DNA of 64,000 bases from Neorhizobium alkalisoli (GCF_007829835.1 NZ_VIWP01000004.1:186001-250000), one strand, 5' to 3'; numbered from the stretch's first letter, positions 8,606 through 17,532 are shown. The notes: a model not told the origin generated them from the letters alone. Numbers and translations are program-made.

Positions 8606-8998
8606 ATGTCTCACGAACTTTTCGAAGCCGCACGCGATGCCATGAGCAAGGCCCATGCGCCCTATTCGAAATTCCCGGTCGGCGTCGCCATCCGCGCCGA
8701 GGACGGAAAGGTCTATCTCGGCGCCAATATCGAGAACCTGTCCTTCCCTCAGGGCTGGTGCGCGGAGCCGACGGCAATCGGCGCCATGATCATGGGCGGT
8801 GCCAAGAAGATCGTCGAACTGGCGGTGATTGCCGAAAAGCTGCCGCTCTGCACGCCCTGCGGCGGCTGCCGCCAAAAAATCTCGGAATTCGCCTCGGCCG
8901 ATACCCGCATCCATCTCTGTGATGATCTCGGCGTCCAGAAGACGGTGACCATGGCCGAACTTTTGCCCTACGCCTTCGAGACGGATGTGATCGGATGA
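8606..8998 (+). CDS. cdd: Cytidine deaminase
   Basis: Hydrolytic deamination of cytidine and deoxycytidine to uridine and deoxyuridine in the cytosol. The 130-residue length is that of the tetrameric zinc enzyme. HAPYSKFPVGVAI, GANIENLSFPQGWCAEPTAI (zinc Cys and the catalytic Glu of CAE) and PCGGCRQ (two more zinc cysteines) are all present. The family's usual CAER has Pro in place of Arg here (CAEP). It overlaps the phosphorylase start by four bases (ATGA), a sign of translational coupling. Confidence 0.96.
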   Translation: MSHELFEAARDAMSKAHAPYSKFPVGVAIRAEDGKVYLGANIENLSFPQGWCAEPTAIGAMIMGGAKKIVELAVIAEKLPLCTPCGGCRQKISEFASADTRIHLCDDLGVQKTVTMAELLPYAFETDVIG

Positions 8999-9792
8999 AG
9001 AACGTCATCGACTTGCTGGTCGAAAGGCTGGATGGGCTGGTGCCGCGTTACGCCATCGTGCTCGGCTCCGGCCTCGGCTCGCTGGTCGATGAGGTTTCGG
9101 ACCAGATCCGCATTTCCTATGCCGATCTTCCCGGTTTCCCGAAAAGCGGCGTCACTGGCCATGCGGGAGAACTTGTCGCCGGTTATCTCGGCCGCGAGCC
9201 CGTCATCATGCTTTCCGGCCGCGCCCATTATTACGAGAAGGGTGATGCCAAGGCGATGCGTTTCCCTATCGAGGTTCTGAAGGGCCTCGGCGTCACGGCG
9301 CTGATCCTGACGAATTCCGCCGGCTCCGTCCGCGAGGACATGCCACCCGGTTCGGTGATGCAGATTGCCGACCATATCAACTATTCCGGCATGAACCCGC
9401 TGATCGGCGAGGAGGGCGACGGCCGCTTCGTTGGCATGACCAGCGCCTATGATCCGGAAATCGCCCTTGCCATGCGCAATGCTGCCATCCGCAGCGCCAT
9501 CCCGCTCTTCTCCGGCACCTATATGTGGTTCTCCGGCCCGAGCTTCGAAACGCCGGCGGAAATCCGCATGGCGCGCATTCTCGGCGCCGATGCCGTCGGC
9601 ATGTCGACCGTGCCGGAAGTCATCCTCGCACGCTATTTTGGTCTCAAGGTCGCCGCCGCCTCGGTCATCACCAATTACGGCGCCGGAATGACCGGCCAGG
9701 AGCTGAGTCACGAGGAAACCAAGGACATGGCGCCTGTCGGAGGCCAGCGTCTGGCCACCATCCTGCAGGAAATGTTCTCGAAATTACCCTGA
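8995..9792 (+). CDS. Purine-nucleoside phosphorylase (PNP class II, trimeric type)
   Basis: Phosphorolysis of (deoxy)inosine and (deoxy)guanosine to the free base and (deoxy)ribose-1-phosphate. Seen are the phosphate-binding GSGLGSLVDEV near residue 22, SGRAHYYEKGD, LTNSAGSVRED, the purine-site stretch SGPSFETPAEIRM and GADAVGMSTVPEVILARYFGLKVAAASVITNYGAG. At 265 residues it matches mammalian/PunA-like PNP rather than hexameric DeoD. It starts inside cdd (ATGA overlap). A 106-bp gap follows before deoC. The ribose-1-phosphate product is the substrate of DeoB on the opposite strand. Confidence 0.95.
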   Translation: MKNVIDLLVERLDGLVPRYAIVLGSGLGSLVDEVSDQIRISYADLPGFPKSGVTGHAGELVAGYLGREPVIMLSGRAHYYEKGDAKAMRFPIEVLKGLGVTALILTNSAGSVREDMPPGSVMQIADHINYSGMNPLIGEEGDGRFVGMTSAYDPEIALAMRNAAIRSAIPLFSGTYMWFSGPSFETPAEIRMARILGADAVGMSTVPEVILARYFGLKVAAASVITNYGAGMTGQELSHEETKDMAPVGGQRLATILQEMFSKLP

Positions 9793-9898
9793 CTTTTCAT
9801 CGTCTTGCCGCATTTGCCGCACCACCCCCGGCAATCGACGGGTTGCATCTAATCGTTTCAACGATAAATATGGCGGCTCTTTTTGAGGGAGGCAGACC

Positions 9899-10669
9899 AT
9901 GGAACTCCAGAGCCCGCGCGAAGTCGCATTCTTCGCGTTGTCACTTCTCGACCTGACCAATCTGCGTGACGATTGCGACAATGCCGCGATCGAAAACCTG
10001 TGCCTGCGTGCCCAGACGTCTTATGGCAATACCGCCGCCATCTGCATCTGGCCGCGTTTTGTCGCCCATGCCCGCGCCATCCTCGGTGAAGGTCACGCCG
10101 TGCGTATTGCGACCGTTGTCAACTTCCCGTCCGGCGATCTTCCCGTCGCAACGGTGGTGGAAGAAACTGCAAAGGCGGTGGCTGACGGCGCCGACGAGAT
10201 CGACCTCGTCATTCCCTATCGCAAGCTGATTGCCGGTGACGAAGCCGCCGTGACCGAAATGGTCGAGGCCGTCCGTGCCGCTTGCCCGAATGCATGTCTC
10301 AAGGTCATCCTTGAAACCGGCGAGTTGAAGGATGCGGCCCTCGTTCGGCGCGGCTCCGAGCTTGCGATTGCGGCCGGCGCCGATTTCATCAAGACCTCGA
10401 CCGGCAAGGTCGGCGTCAACGCGACACTCGAGGCAGCCGACCTGATGTTGCAGGCCATCCGCGATTCCAAGAAGCGCGTCGGCTTCAAGCCGGCCGGCGG
10501 CATCGGCACGGTTGCGGATGCAGACCTCTATCTGCGCCTTGCTGAAACCATCATGGGCCCGAATTGGATCATGCCTTCGACCTTCCGGTTCGGCGCATCG
10601 AGCCTGCTCGACGATATTTTGGGTGTTCTCGGCGGCGCTCCCTCGGCCCGCGCCTCGGCCGGTTACTGA
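9899..10669 (+). CDS. deoC: Deoxyribose-phosphate aldolase
   Basis: Cleaves 2-deoxyribose-5-phosphate to acetaldehyde and glyceraldehyde-3-phosphate, a cytosolic class I aldolase. The Schiff-base lysine is in DFIKTSTGKVG (about residue 167), with the second active-site lysine in VGFKPAGGIGT. The N-terminal LDLTNLRDDCD and VATVVNFPSGD are also typical. It is 256 residues, normal length. The ATG at 9899 follows GAGGGAGG. It sits 15 bp before deoA, so the two are one transcription unit, and it consumes the DeoB product encoded on the other strand. Confidence 0.96.
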   Translation: MELQSPREVAFFALSLLDLTNLRDDCDNAAIENLCLRAQTSYGNTAAICIWPRFVAHARAILGEGHAVRIATVVNFPSGDLPVATVVEETAKAVADGADEIDLVIPYRKLIAGDEAAVTEMVEAVRAACPNACLKVILETGELKDAALVRRGSELAIAAGADFIKTSTGKVGVNATLEAADLMLQAIRDSKKRVGFKPAGGIGTVADADLYLRLAETIMGPNWIMPSTFRFGASSLLDDILGVLGGAPSARASAGY

Positions 10670-10684
10670 GCCTTGATTCCGCCC

Positions 10685-11995
10685 ATGATCCCGCAAGAGA
10701 TCATCCGCCGCAAGCGCGACGGCGAAACCCTCGAGGCGGATGATATCTCGGATTTCATCGCAGCGCTGGCGAAGGATGAGATTTCCGAAGGCCAGGCGGC
10801 CGCTTTCGCGATGGCCGTCTACTTTCAAGGCATGTCCCGAGATGAGACGGTGGCGCTGACGCTTGCCATGCGGGATTCGGGCCTTGTCCTGAATTGGAAC
10901 GATATCGGCCGTCCGGTCGCCGACAAGCATTCGACCGGCGGCGTCGGCGACAATGTCTCGCTGATGCTGGCACCGATTGCTGCGGCCTGCGGCCTTGCCG
11001 TGCCGATGATTTCCGGCCGTGGCCTTGGCCACACGGGCGGCACGCTGGACAAGCTGCAGTCCGTCCCCGGCTATGACATCATGCCGGATGAGGCAAAATT
11101 CCGCAAAGTGGTGGCCGAAGCCGGCTGTGCCATTGTGGGGCAGACCGCGGAGCTGGCGCCCGCCGACCGCCGCCTCTACGCCATCCGCGACGTGACGGCT
11201 ACCGTCGAATCCGTGCCGCTGATCACCGCCTCGATCCTCTCGAAGAAGCTCGCGGCCGGTTTGCAAAGCCTCGTCCTAGACGTGAAGGTCGGCAATGGCT
11301 CCTTCATGAAAGAGCCGGCAGAGGCGGAAACGCTGGCCCGCTCGCTTGTCGAAGTGGCGAACGGGGCAGGGCTAGAAACCGTCGCGTTGATGACCGACAT
11401 GAACCAGCCGCTGGCGGATGCCGCCGGTAATGCGCTCGAGATCGAAAACTGCCTCGCCTTCCTGAGCGGCGAAAAGACCGGCACGCGATTGGAGACGGTC
11501 GTTCTGGCGGAAGCCGCCGAAATGCTGCTTGCGGCCGGTGTTGCCGCCAATCATGATGCGGCAATCGCGATGGCCCGGCAGGCCTTGGCATCCGGCAAGG
11601 CGACGGAGCATTTTTCCCGCATGGTGCATGCGCTCGGCGGTCCCGCCGATTTTTGCGAGCGGCGACAAGCCTATCTGCCTGTCGCGCCGGAAATCCGACC
11701 TGTCGTTGCCGACCGTGCCGGCTATCTGTCGAGCTGCGAAACCCGCGCGCTCGGCATGGCGGTTGTCGAGCTTGGCGGAGGCCGCCGCCGCGCCAGCGAT
11801 CCAATCGATCATCGCGTCGGTATCGACAGGATCTTGGCCCTCGGCACCAAGATCGAGAAGGGCGACGTGATTGCCCGGATCCATGCGTCGACACCGTCTG
11901 ATGCTGAAAGCGCAATGGCTGCCGTCGCGGCCTGTTATTCGATTTCGGATGAAGAGCCGGCAAAATCGCCTGTCATCATCGGCCGGATCGGCTGA
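10685..11995 (+). CDS. deoA: Thymidine phosphorylase
   Basis: Reversible phosphorolysis of thymidine to thymine and 2-deoxyribose-1-phosphate. The N-terminal IPQEIIRRKRDGETLEADDISDFI aligns with the start of E. coli DeoA as I recall it, which supports ATG 10685 over a TTG twelve bases earlier. The phosphate-binding KHSTGGVGDNVSLMLAP, GRGLGHTGGTLDKLQS (nucleoside site) and LVLDVKVGNGSFMK follow. It is 436 residues, normal length. The gene ends 17 bp from the convergent protease gene with no obvious strong hairpin between them. Confidence 0.96.
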   Translation: MIPQEIIRRKRDGETLEADDISDFIAALAKDEISEGQAAAFAMAVYFQGMSRDETVALTLAMRDSGLVLNWNDIGRPVADKHSTGGVGDNVSLMLAPIAAACGLAVPMISGRGLGHTGGTLDKLQSVPGYDIMPDEAKFRKVVAEAGCAIVGQTAELAPADRRLYAIRDVTATVESVPLITASILSKKLAAGLQSLVLDVKVGNGSFMKEPAEAETLARSLVEVANGAGLETVALMTDMNQPLADAAGNALEIENCLAFLSGEKTGTRLETVVLAEAAEMLLAAGVAANHDAAIAMARQALASGKATEHFSRMVHALGGPADFCERRQAYLPVAPEIRPVVADRAGYLSSCETRALGMAVVELGGGRRRASDPIDHRVGIDRILALGTKIEKGDVIARIHASTPSDAESAMAAVAACYSISDEEPAKSPVIIGRIG

Positions 11996-12012
11996 TTGGC
12001 CCTGCCGAGCGC

Positions 12013-12537
12013 CTATTGCGATAGCGTCAGGGCGCCGTCCTGCACCTGGTAGGATTTCAGCTTCTGCAGAAAGGTCATGCCGACCAGCGTGTTGGAAAGC
12101 GCATTGTCGCGCAGCACGAAGGCGTCGACATCGCGTACCCGGATACTGCCGATCTCGATCCGGTCGAGGATCACCTTTGCGCCCTGCGTGGTGCCGTTCG
12201 CCGTATTGATCGTATAGCGGAAATCGAGACCATTGCCGCCGAAGCCGAGCCGCCTTGCCGTGCTTTCGTTGATTGCGACCAGTGAGGCGCCGGTATCGAT
12301 CAGGCCATCCACCGGCTTGCCATTGATCTTGAAACTGCCGTTGAAATGGCCCCTTGCGTCACCCGCGAGCCTGACCCGGCCGGAGGGGAGCGCGACGGGC
12401 TGCGGTTTTGCATCCTGCTGTCCGGTATCCGTCACGACCGGCTGGGGAGCCGGCGGACTGACCAGATGGACGATCGCCGGAATCTGCGTTGCGGCAACAG
12501 CCACGACGCTTGCGAAAATGACGGTGCGCAGAAGCAT
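12013..12537 (-). CDS. TIGR02281-like retropepsin-type aspartic protease, membrane-anchored
   Basis: A 174-residue protein with an N-terminal hydrophobic anchor (VIFASVVAVAATQIPAIVHLV) and a periplasmic retroviral-type aspartic protease domain. The domain begins GHFNGSFKINGKPVDGLIDTGASLVAINESTA; DTGA holds the single catalytic Asp of the clan AA half-enzyme, which works as a dimer. The later segment FVLRDNALSNTLVGMTFLQKL is the usual partner sequence of this alphaproteobacterial family. The substrate is unknown. It is convergent with deoA and stands alone. A palindromic repeat lies just upstream (12562-12670). Confidence 0.88.
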   Translation of the reverse strand: MLLRTVIFASVVAVAATQIPAIVHLVSPPAPQPVVTDTGQQDAKPQPVALPSGRVRLAGDARGHFNGSFKINGKPVDGLIDTGASLVAINESTARRLGFGGNGLDFRYTINTANGTTQGAKVILDRIEIGSIRVRDVDAFVLRDNALSNTLVGMTFLQKLKSYQVQDGALTLSQ

Positions 12538-12561
12538 GAATGTCCTTTGCCACGAAGGCGG

Positions 12562-12670
12562 CTACAGCATGTCTCCCGAAAGTGGTCTCCGGTTTCGGGA
12601 GAAAGACATGCGCAAAAGCAAAGAACTAAAGTGCAGGGAGCGAATCTGAAAGATCGCGATGCACTTTAGT
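12562..12670. repeat. Rhizobial palindromic intergenic element (RIME-like)
   Basis: Two nested or adjacent dyads in 110 bp. The first has GCATGTC (12567-12573) / GACATGC (12605-12611) outside and CTCCCGAAA / TTTCGGGAG inside. The second is ACTAAAGTGCA (12625-12635) / TGCACTTTAGT (12660-12670). This design, ending in a core-sequence GCATGTC palindrome, is characteristic of the dispersed intergenic mosaic elements of Rhizobiaceae. Copy number cannot be judged here; the element class is named from memory. Confidence 0.6.
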
Positions 12671-12690
12671 CGATCTCGCCATCATGACAG

Positions 12691-12720
12691 AAAACGGCCC
12701 GTGAATGGTTTCACGGGCCG
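12691..12720 (-). terminator. Intrinsic terminator of upp
   Basis: A perfect 11-bp stem CGGCCCGTGAA (12695-12705) / TTCACGGGCCG (12710-12720); on the minus strand it is followed by TTTTCTG. It lies 39 bp after the upp stop. Confidence 0.87.
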
Positions 12721-12758
12721 CCAAGCTTCAAAACGCGGTAAGCAAAGGATGAACGGGC

Positions 12759-13388
12759 TTATTTCGTACCATACATGCGGTCACCGGCGTCGCCGAGACC
12801 CGGGACGATATAGCCCTTTTCATTGAGATGGCTGTCGATCGACGCCGTGTAGATCTTCACGTCCGGGTGGGCTTCCTGGAAATTGCGGATGCCTTCCGGT
12901 GCCGCCAGGAGGCAGAGGAAACGGATGTTTTTCGCACCCCGTTCCTTGAGCTTGTGGACGGCGGCGATCGAGGAATTGCCGGTTGCCAGCATCGGATCGA
13001 CGACGATCAGCAGGCGCTCGTCGAGATCGTCAGGCGCCTTGAAATAATATTCGACCGGCTGCAGCGTGTCGTGGTCGCGATAGAGGCCGATATGCGAGAC
13101 GCGGGCCGAGGGCACCAGTTCCAGCATGCCTTCCAGAAGGCCGTTGCCGGCACGCAGGATCGAGACGAAGACCAGCTTCTTGCCTTCGACGATCGGTGCC
13201 TTCATTTCGACAAGCGGCGTCTCGATGGTTTCGAGCGTCAGCTCGAGATCGCGGGTTACCTCGTAGCAGAGCAGCATGGAGATCTCGCGCAGCAACCGGC
13301 GGAAACCGGCCGTCGAGGTTTCCTTCTTGCGCATGATCGTCAGCTTGTGCTGCACCAGCGGGTGATCGATGACGTTGACGCCGTCCAT
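12759..13388 (-). CDS. upp: Uracil phosphoribosyltransferase
   Basis: Salvages uracil with PRPP to UMP in the cytosol. The 209-residue protein shows [22 protein letters not shown] at the N-terminus, [24 protein letters not shown], the PRPP loop [12 protein letters not shown] and the C-terminal uracil-binding [17 protein letters not shown]. It is the last gene of the minus-strand deoB-add-upp set, 87 bp after add, and has a clear terminator. Its uracil would come from uridine after cytidine deaminase action and phosphorolysis, which fits the nucleoside uptake genes on the other strand. Confidence 0.97.
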   Translation of the reverse strand: MDGVNVIDHPLVQHKLTIMRKKETSTAGFRRLLREISMLLCYEVTRDLELTLETIETPLVEMKAPIVEGKKLVFVSILRAGNGLLEGMLELVPSARVSHIGLYRDHDTLQPVEYYFKAPDDLDERLLIVVDPMLATGNSSIAAVHKLKERGAKNIRFLCLLAAPEGIRNFQEAHPDVKIYTASIDSHLNEKGYIVPGLGDAGDRMYGTK

Positions 13389-13475
13389 GTGCTTCCCTCT
13401 TTGTTGTTCGTCTCTTCATTCAGGAAAACGGCGGATTTCGCAAGCCGTGAGCGCTTTTCGCACCGTTATCCCCAA

Positions 13476-14462
13476 TCAGGCAGTCGCTGCAGCATCCAGC
13501 CGCGCAAGCAGGGCGCCACGGGTTGCCTCATCGACAAAGGCCGCCTCTATCGCCGTGCGCGTCATGCCGTTGATCTCCGCATCGGAGAAACCCATGACCG
13601 AGGATGCGATCTCGTATTCCTGCATCAGTGAGGTATTGAAGAAGGGCGGGTCGTCGGAATTCAGGCAGACCCGAACGCCGGCAGCCTTCAGCGCCCGCAG
13701 CGAATGGCTGTCGAAATCCGGAAAGACCTTGAGCGCGATGTTCGAGCCGGGGCAGACTTCCAGCACCGTGCCGAGTTCCACCAGCCGCTCGACCAGAGCC
13801 GGGTCCTCGATCGCCCGCACACCGTGGCCGATGCGGGATGGGTGGACGAGATCAAGCGCATCGGAAACGCTGAAGGCGCCACAGACCTCGCCGGCATGAA
13901 TGGTCAGGCCAAGGCCCGCATCACGGGCGATATCGAAGGCACGGGCGTAATCGGCGACGCGGCCCATACGTTCCTCACCGGCCATGTTGAAGCCAGTCAC
14001 CAGCGGGTTTTTCGCCCGCTTGGCATAGTCTGCAGCGGCAATGACGCTGTCCGGTCCGAAATGGCGTTCGCCGGTGACGATGATCCGCGCCTCTATGCCG
14101 GTCTTTTCGCGCGCGGCATGAATACCATCGCAGATGCCGGCGAGATAGGCATCCGCACCCAGCCCGATCCGGTCGCCATGGTCGGGAGAGACGATGATCT
14201 CGCTATAGATCGTGTTATAGCCCGCGAGCTCGCCGAGATAGGTTTCCGTCAGCAGCGCATAATCGTCCGCAGTGCGAAACAGCGCCGCGACAGCGTCGTA
14301 GCAGACCAGGAATTCGGAAAAGTCGGACCATTCGTAGCCATCGGCATCGAGCAGATGGCTGATGTCGAGACCGTATTTCGCCGCCTGCGCCTGCGCGAGC
14401 GAAGGCGGCGTGGCGCCTTCGATGTGGCAATGGATCTCGGCTTTCAGGAGATGTGCGGTCAA
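13476..14462 (-). CDS. add: Adenosine deaminase
   Basis: Hydrolytic deamination of adenosine and deoxyadenosine to inosine and deoxyinosine, feeding PNP. Zinc and catalytic motifs are present: [10 protein letters not shown] (His-x-His), [18 protein letters not shown] (His, Glu), and NSDDPPFF with the Asp pair. I prefer TTG 14462, which overlaps the deoB stop codon (TTGA) and has GGAG six bases upstream; an ATG at 14474 would add four residues but lacks a good site. That gives 328 residues, normal for bacterial Add. The stop/start overlap means coupling to deoB. Confidence 0.95.
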   Translation of the reverse strand: MTAHLLKAEIHCHIEGATPPSLAQAQAAKYGLDISHLLDADGYEWSDFSEFLVCYDAVAALFRTADDYALLTETYLGELAGYNTIYSEIIVSPDHGDRIGLGADAYLAGICDGIHAAREKTGIEARIIVTGERHFGPDSVIAAADYAKRAKNPLVTGFNMAGEERMGRVADYARAFDIARDAGLGLTIHAGEVCGAFSVSDALDLVHPSRIGHGVRAIEDPALVERLVELGTVLEVCPGSNIALKVFPDFDSHSLRALKAAGVRVCLNSDDPPFFNTSLMQEYEIASSVMGFSDAEINGMTRTAIEAAFVDEATRGALLARLDAAATA

Positions 14463-15679
14463 AGGAAACTCCATCCGTGTTTGCCCGAGGGAATACCGAG
14501 ATGTGCAGCGATCGTTTCGCCGATATCGGCATAGGTGGGACGAAGACCGACGGGCCGTGCCCTGACCCCCGGCCCGAAGGCCATGATCGGCACCCGTTCG
14601 CGGGTATGATCGGTTCCGCGCCAGGTCGGATCGCAGCCATGGTCAGCCGTCAGAAGCACGAGATCACCGGGCTTCATGCGTCGATGCACATCCGGCAGGC
14701 TGCGGTCGAAGGCTTCGAGCGCCGCCGCATAACCGGCGACATCGCGGCGGTGACCGTAGATCATGTCGAAATCGACGAAATTGGTGAAGACGAGATCGCC
14801 ATCCTCGGCCTCGTTCATCGCCTTGAGCGTCGCGTCCATCAGAGCCGAATTGCCATTTGCCTTAATGACGCGGGTCACGCCCTGATGTGCGAAAATATCG
14901 CCGATCTTGCCGACCGCATGGACTTTTCGGCCTGCGGAAACAAGGCGGTCGAGCAGCGTCGGTTCCGGCGGCAGGACGGAGAAATCGCGACGGTTGCCGG
15001 TGCGCTCAAAGGTTTCCGGCGTTTCACCGACAAAGGGTCTGGCGATCACCCGGCCGATATTCAGCGGATCGAGTAGCGTCCGAACGGTTTGGCAGAGCTT
15101 GATCAACCGGTCCAGCCCGAAATGCGTCTCATGCGCTGCGATCTGGAAGACGGAATCGCTCGATGTGTAGCAGATCGGCTTGCCGGTCCTGATATGCTCT
15201 TCGCCGAGCTTGGCGATGATCTCGGTGCCGGAGGCATGGCAATTGCCGAGAATGCCCGGAACCTCTCCCTGCTCGCAGATTGCTTCGACGAGTTCCGCCG
15301 GAAAGGCATCGCCGTCGCTCGGAAAGTAGCCCCAGTCGAATTTCACGGGCGTGCCGGCAATCTCCCAATGCCCCGAGGGCGTGTCCTTGCCACGCGAGAT
15401 CTCGTTGGCGGCGCCGAACAGGCCAAAGACCCGATCCGGTCGCGGCATGCCGAGCGGATAGTCGCCGCTTGCAAGCTTGGCGATTTCGAGCAGGCCGAGC
15501 GAGGACATGTTCGGCAGGTTGAGCGGGCCTTCCCGCAATCCCGCACGGTCGGCCGCACCGGCGGCACAGAATTCGGCGATATGGCCCAAAGTATTGGCGC
15601 CGAGATCCCCATATTCCTGCGCATCCGCGGCACCGCCGACGCCGAAGGAATCAAGAACGAAGAGGAAGGCGCGCGCCAT
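14459..15679 (-). CDS. deoB: Phosphopentomutase
   Basis: Interconverts (deoxy)ribose-1-phosphate and (deoxy)ribose-5-phosphate, linking the phosphorylases to DeoC and the pentose phosphate pathway. An alkaline-phosphatase-fold metalloenzyme of 406 residues. The N-terminal [19 protein letters not shown] holds a metal-ligand Asp, [10 protein letters not shown] the phosphorylated Thr, [16 protein letters not shown] and [20 protein letters not shown] the remaining metal ligands. It is the first gene of the deoB-add-upp set. It begins about 105 bp after the convergent-direction pilin gene set ends on the same strand, so it probably has its own promoter, which I could not pick out. Confidence 0.97.
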   Translation of the reverse strand: MARAFLFVLDSFGVGGAADAQEYGDLGANTLGHIAEFCAAGAADRAGLREGPLNLPNMSSLGLLEIAKLASGDYPLGMPRPDRVFGLFGAANEISRGKDTPSGHWEIAGTPVKFDWGYFPSDGDAFPAELVEAICEQGEVPGILGNCHASGTEIIAKLGEEHIRTGKPICYTSSDSVFQIAAHETHFGLDRLIKLCQTVRTLLDPLNIGRVIARPFVGETPETFERTGNRRDFSVLPPEPTLLDRLVSAGRKVHAVGKIGDIFAHQGVTRVIKANGNSALMDATLKAMNEAEDGDLVFTNFVDFDMIYGHRRDVAGYAAALEAFDRSLPDVHRRMKPGDLVLLTADHGCDPTWRGTDHTRERVPIMAFGPGVRARPVGLRPTYADIGETIAAHLGIPSGKHGWSFL

Positions 15680-15785
15680 CGGTCACCCGGAGGTTGGAGT
15701 ATCGGTCACGGCACACGTGTCGTGCCCGCGTGAATCGCGATACATATAGTTGCCGGATGAAATTGGCAAAGGGCGAAGGAGAAGG

Positions 15786-16373
15786 CTAGCAGCCGCTGCA
15801 GCTGATGCTCGATCCGACGCGCTGGCGATAAAAATACTGGCGGCTGATCGTGACAGTCTGAAGCTTGCTCGGCAGCAGGCCAGGCATGACCATCAGCAAT
15901 GTATGATTGACCGAGATTTCGGCGCGGACGACAAACGTACTCGCCGAGCGCATGTCGGTCGGTACATTGACCGCGGAGCCGACAGCATAAGGCCGTCCGT
16001 TGGATTGATCCCAGGACCATGCCACCGTCGGATTGCCGCTGGAATCAATCGTGACACCAGTGACCTTGATCAGCAGGTTTTCCGCTATGTAAGGCGCAAA
16101 CAGGCTGGCGGTCACATCCTTCATCGTTGAAAGCCAGGTCGGAGTGACAGCCGTCTGCTGTGTTACAAGGTCGGCAATTGTGCTTGCGCTGCGTGTTGTG
16201 CGCTTGGAGATGCTGAGACCGATCGTCAGCTCGAAGGCGGTGATATAGAGGCAAAGCAGCAGCGGTGCGATCAATGCGAATTCGACCGCGCCAACACCTC
16301 TGCGATCGCGCAGAAGCTCGCCGAGCCTTGACAGGATGCCGCTACCGATCCCCTTCGCCACCCTCTTCCGCAT
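15786..16373 (-). CDS. TadE/TadG-like minor pilin of the tad pilus
   Basis: A 195-residue pseudopilin-like protein. The N-terminal RDRRGVGAVEFALIAPLLLCLYITAFEL has the TadE signature: a charged stretch, then a Gly, the Glu at position +5 of the mature form and one long hydrophobic helix, so it should be processed or anchored in the inner membrane with its bulk in the periplasm. The C-terminus carries a Cys (SISCSGC). The start ATG 16373 overlaps the upstream gene's stop (ATGA); an upstream in-frame start would run deep into that gene. It is the last of three minus-strand genes that diverge from the pilin gene. Confidence 0.83.
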   Translation of the reverse strand: MRKRVAKGIGSGILSRLGELLRDRRGVGAVEFALIAPLLLCLYITAFELTIGLSISKRTTRSASTIADLVTQQTAVTPTWLSTMKDVTASLFAPYIAENLLIKVTGVTIDSSGNPTVAWSWDQSNGRPYAVGSAVNVPTDMRSASTFVVRAEISVNHTLLMVMPGLLPSKLQTVTISRQYFYRQRVGSSISCSGC

Positions 16374-17011
16374 CACGGATAATCCTCGTTCTGGAACGTG
16401 GCGGTCTCGACGATCAGGAAATAGTTCGGACGCGACCCATCGGCAGGCCGGACATTGGTGATGTAGGGGCGAATGAGATCCGTGACCGTGTCCCATTTAT
16501 AATAGGCGCGCAGCATGTTGATCGTTTTCGGGCCACCCGGCGAAAAGCCGAAGGTTGCCGTGTTGAGCTCACCATACGTGCTGTTGCCGGTCCGAGGCAC
16601 TGTGGTCGGAATAGCCGAAAAACTCGTGAAACTGCGTACGTCGAGCCAGAGCTTGTTCGGGGTGGCGACTTCATCGGCGCTGCACTGGATGAGGATCGAG
16701 ACTTCGTTGCAGAAGGCCTGTCGGAACTTGCTCCGGTCCATATCCGTGGCTGGCCGACTGAGATTATAGGTGATGTTGCCAGTTCGCAGCTTGCGCGCCA
16801 TCGTGTCGACAGCATTGCTGACCAGCTGTTCACCGGTGAAGGCAATGAAGGTTTCAAGGATCGCAAAGATTACAACAAAATAGGGAATCGCGAGCAGTGC
16901 AAATTCGATTGCTGCCGCGCCGTCCTTCGAACGGAACAGATCTCGCCACAAGCCACGCCTTTTCGGGCGTGTTGCCGCATCGGTTATGAGGTCGTGACGT
17001 TCCTGACGCAT
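16373..17011 (-). CDS. TadE/TadG-like minor pilin of the tad pilus
   Basis: A 212-residue protein with FRSKDGAAAIEFALLAIPYFVVIFAILETFIAF near the N-terminus, the TadE-type processing site and membrane helix (Gly before AAAIEF). The rest is a periplasmic domain ending NYFLIVETATFQNEDYP. It is translationally coupled to the following TadE-like gene by a stop/start overlap. The two together probably act as minor pilins or assembly initiators for the Flp pilus encoded downstream on the other strand. Which is TadE and which TadG or TadF cannot be decided by reading alone. Confidence 0.82.
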   Translation of the reverse strand: MRQERHDLITDAATRPKRRGLWRDLFRSKDGAAAIEFALLAIPYFVVIFAILETFIAFTGEQLVSNAVDTMARKLRTGNITYNLSRPATDMDRSKFRQAFCNEVSILIQCSADEVATPNKLWLDVRSFTSFSAIPTTVPRTGNSTYGELNTATFGFSPGGPKTINMLRAYYKWDTVTDLIRPYITNVRPADGSRPNYFLIVETATFQNEDYP

Positions 17012-17106
17012 CGTTCCATTCCGGGATCGGATGAGCGTCGGATCGTAGAAAGGGATTATTGATATTCCGTTGCGGCAGGCGCCGGGATTTTAACAACCTG
17101 TGCCGA

Positions 17107-17532
17107 TCAGGGCGAGGTACCGCTGGTCGCACTGCTGCTGCCGCTGTTCGCGAACTTTGCATGCTGCTCGCAATTCGGCGTGCAGGAAAGCACGGAACGA
17201 TCCGTCTGGCGGTAAACGCGCACCGTATTGCCTTCGTCGATCGACACGAGAACACGCTCATCGGCGATCGCATTGCCCTCTGCATCGAGGAGGACGAGAT
17301 TTGTCGTGCCGAAGCTGCGGCCGGTGATCACGATCGTCGTCGGATCGGCGACGGTTGCATCGGCAACGTCGGAATTGCCGACGATGACCTTGGCGGCCGG
17401 CCGGTCCAGTTTCAGGACGCGCGCGTGATTCATGAAGACCCGCAACAGGCCATCATCTTCAGCCTGCGCGCTTCCGCATGACAGAATCCCGCATACGCAC
17501 GCGAGTGCAATGGACAGACTGCGCAACAGCAT
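17107..17532 (-). CDS. Exported pilus-assembly N-domain protein (CpaC/RcpA N-domain only)
   Basis: A 141-residue exported protein with a signal peptide (MLLRSLSIALACVCGILSCGSAQA). The mature part RVFMNHARVLKLDRPAAKVIVGNSDVADATVADPTTIVITGRSFGTTNLVLLDAEG is the small pilus-assembly N-domain (T2SS-T3SS_pil_N) usually fused to the N-terminus of secretin CpaC; here it stands alone. The tail has two cysteines (SCTPNC) and ends in a Ser/Gly-rich stretch. It is the first gene of the minus-strand tad set. It could assist the secretin or act as a periplasmic adaptor; its role is not known to me. Confidence 0.8.
   Translation of the reverse strand: MLLRSLSIALACVCGILSCGSAQAEDDGLLRVFMNHARVLKLDRPAAKVIVGNSDVADATVADPTTIVITGRSFGTTNLVLLDAEGNAIADERVLVSIDEGNTVRVYRQTDRSVLSCTPNCEQHAKFANSGSSSATSGTSP

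Noticed and set aside
7055..8914. A 619-codon minus-strand open frame over the permease and deaminase genes.
   Set aside because: Composition is Arg/Asp/His/Gly-rich shadow coding; the plus-strand genes are clearly functional and complete.
9941..11266. A 441-codon minus-strand frame over deoC and deoA.
   Set aside because: Shadow of the plus-strand codon bias; both plus-strand genes have all catalytic motifs.
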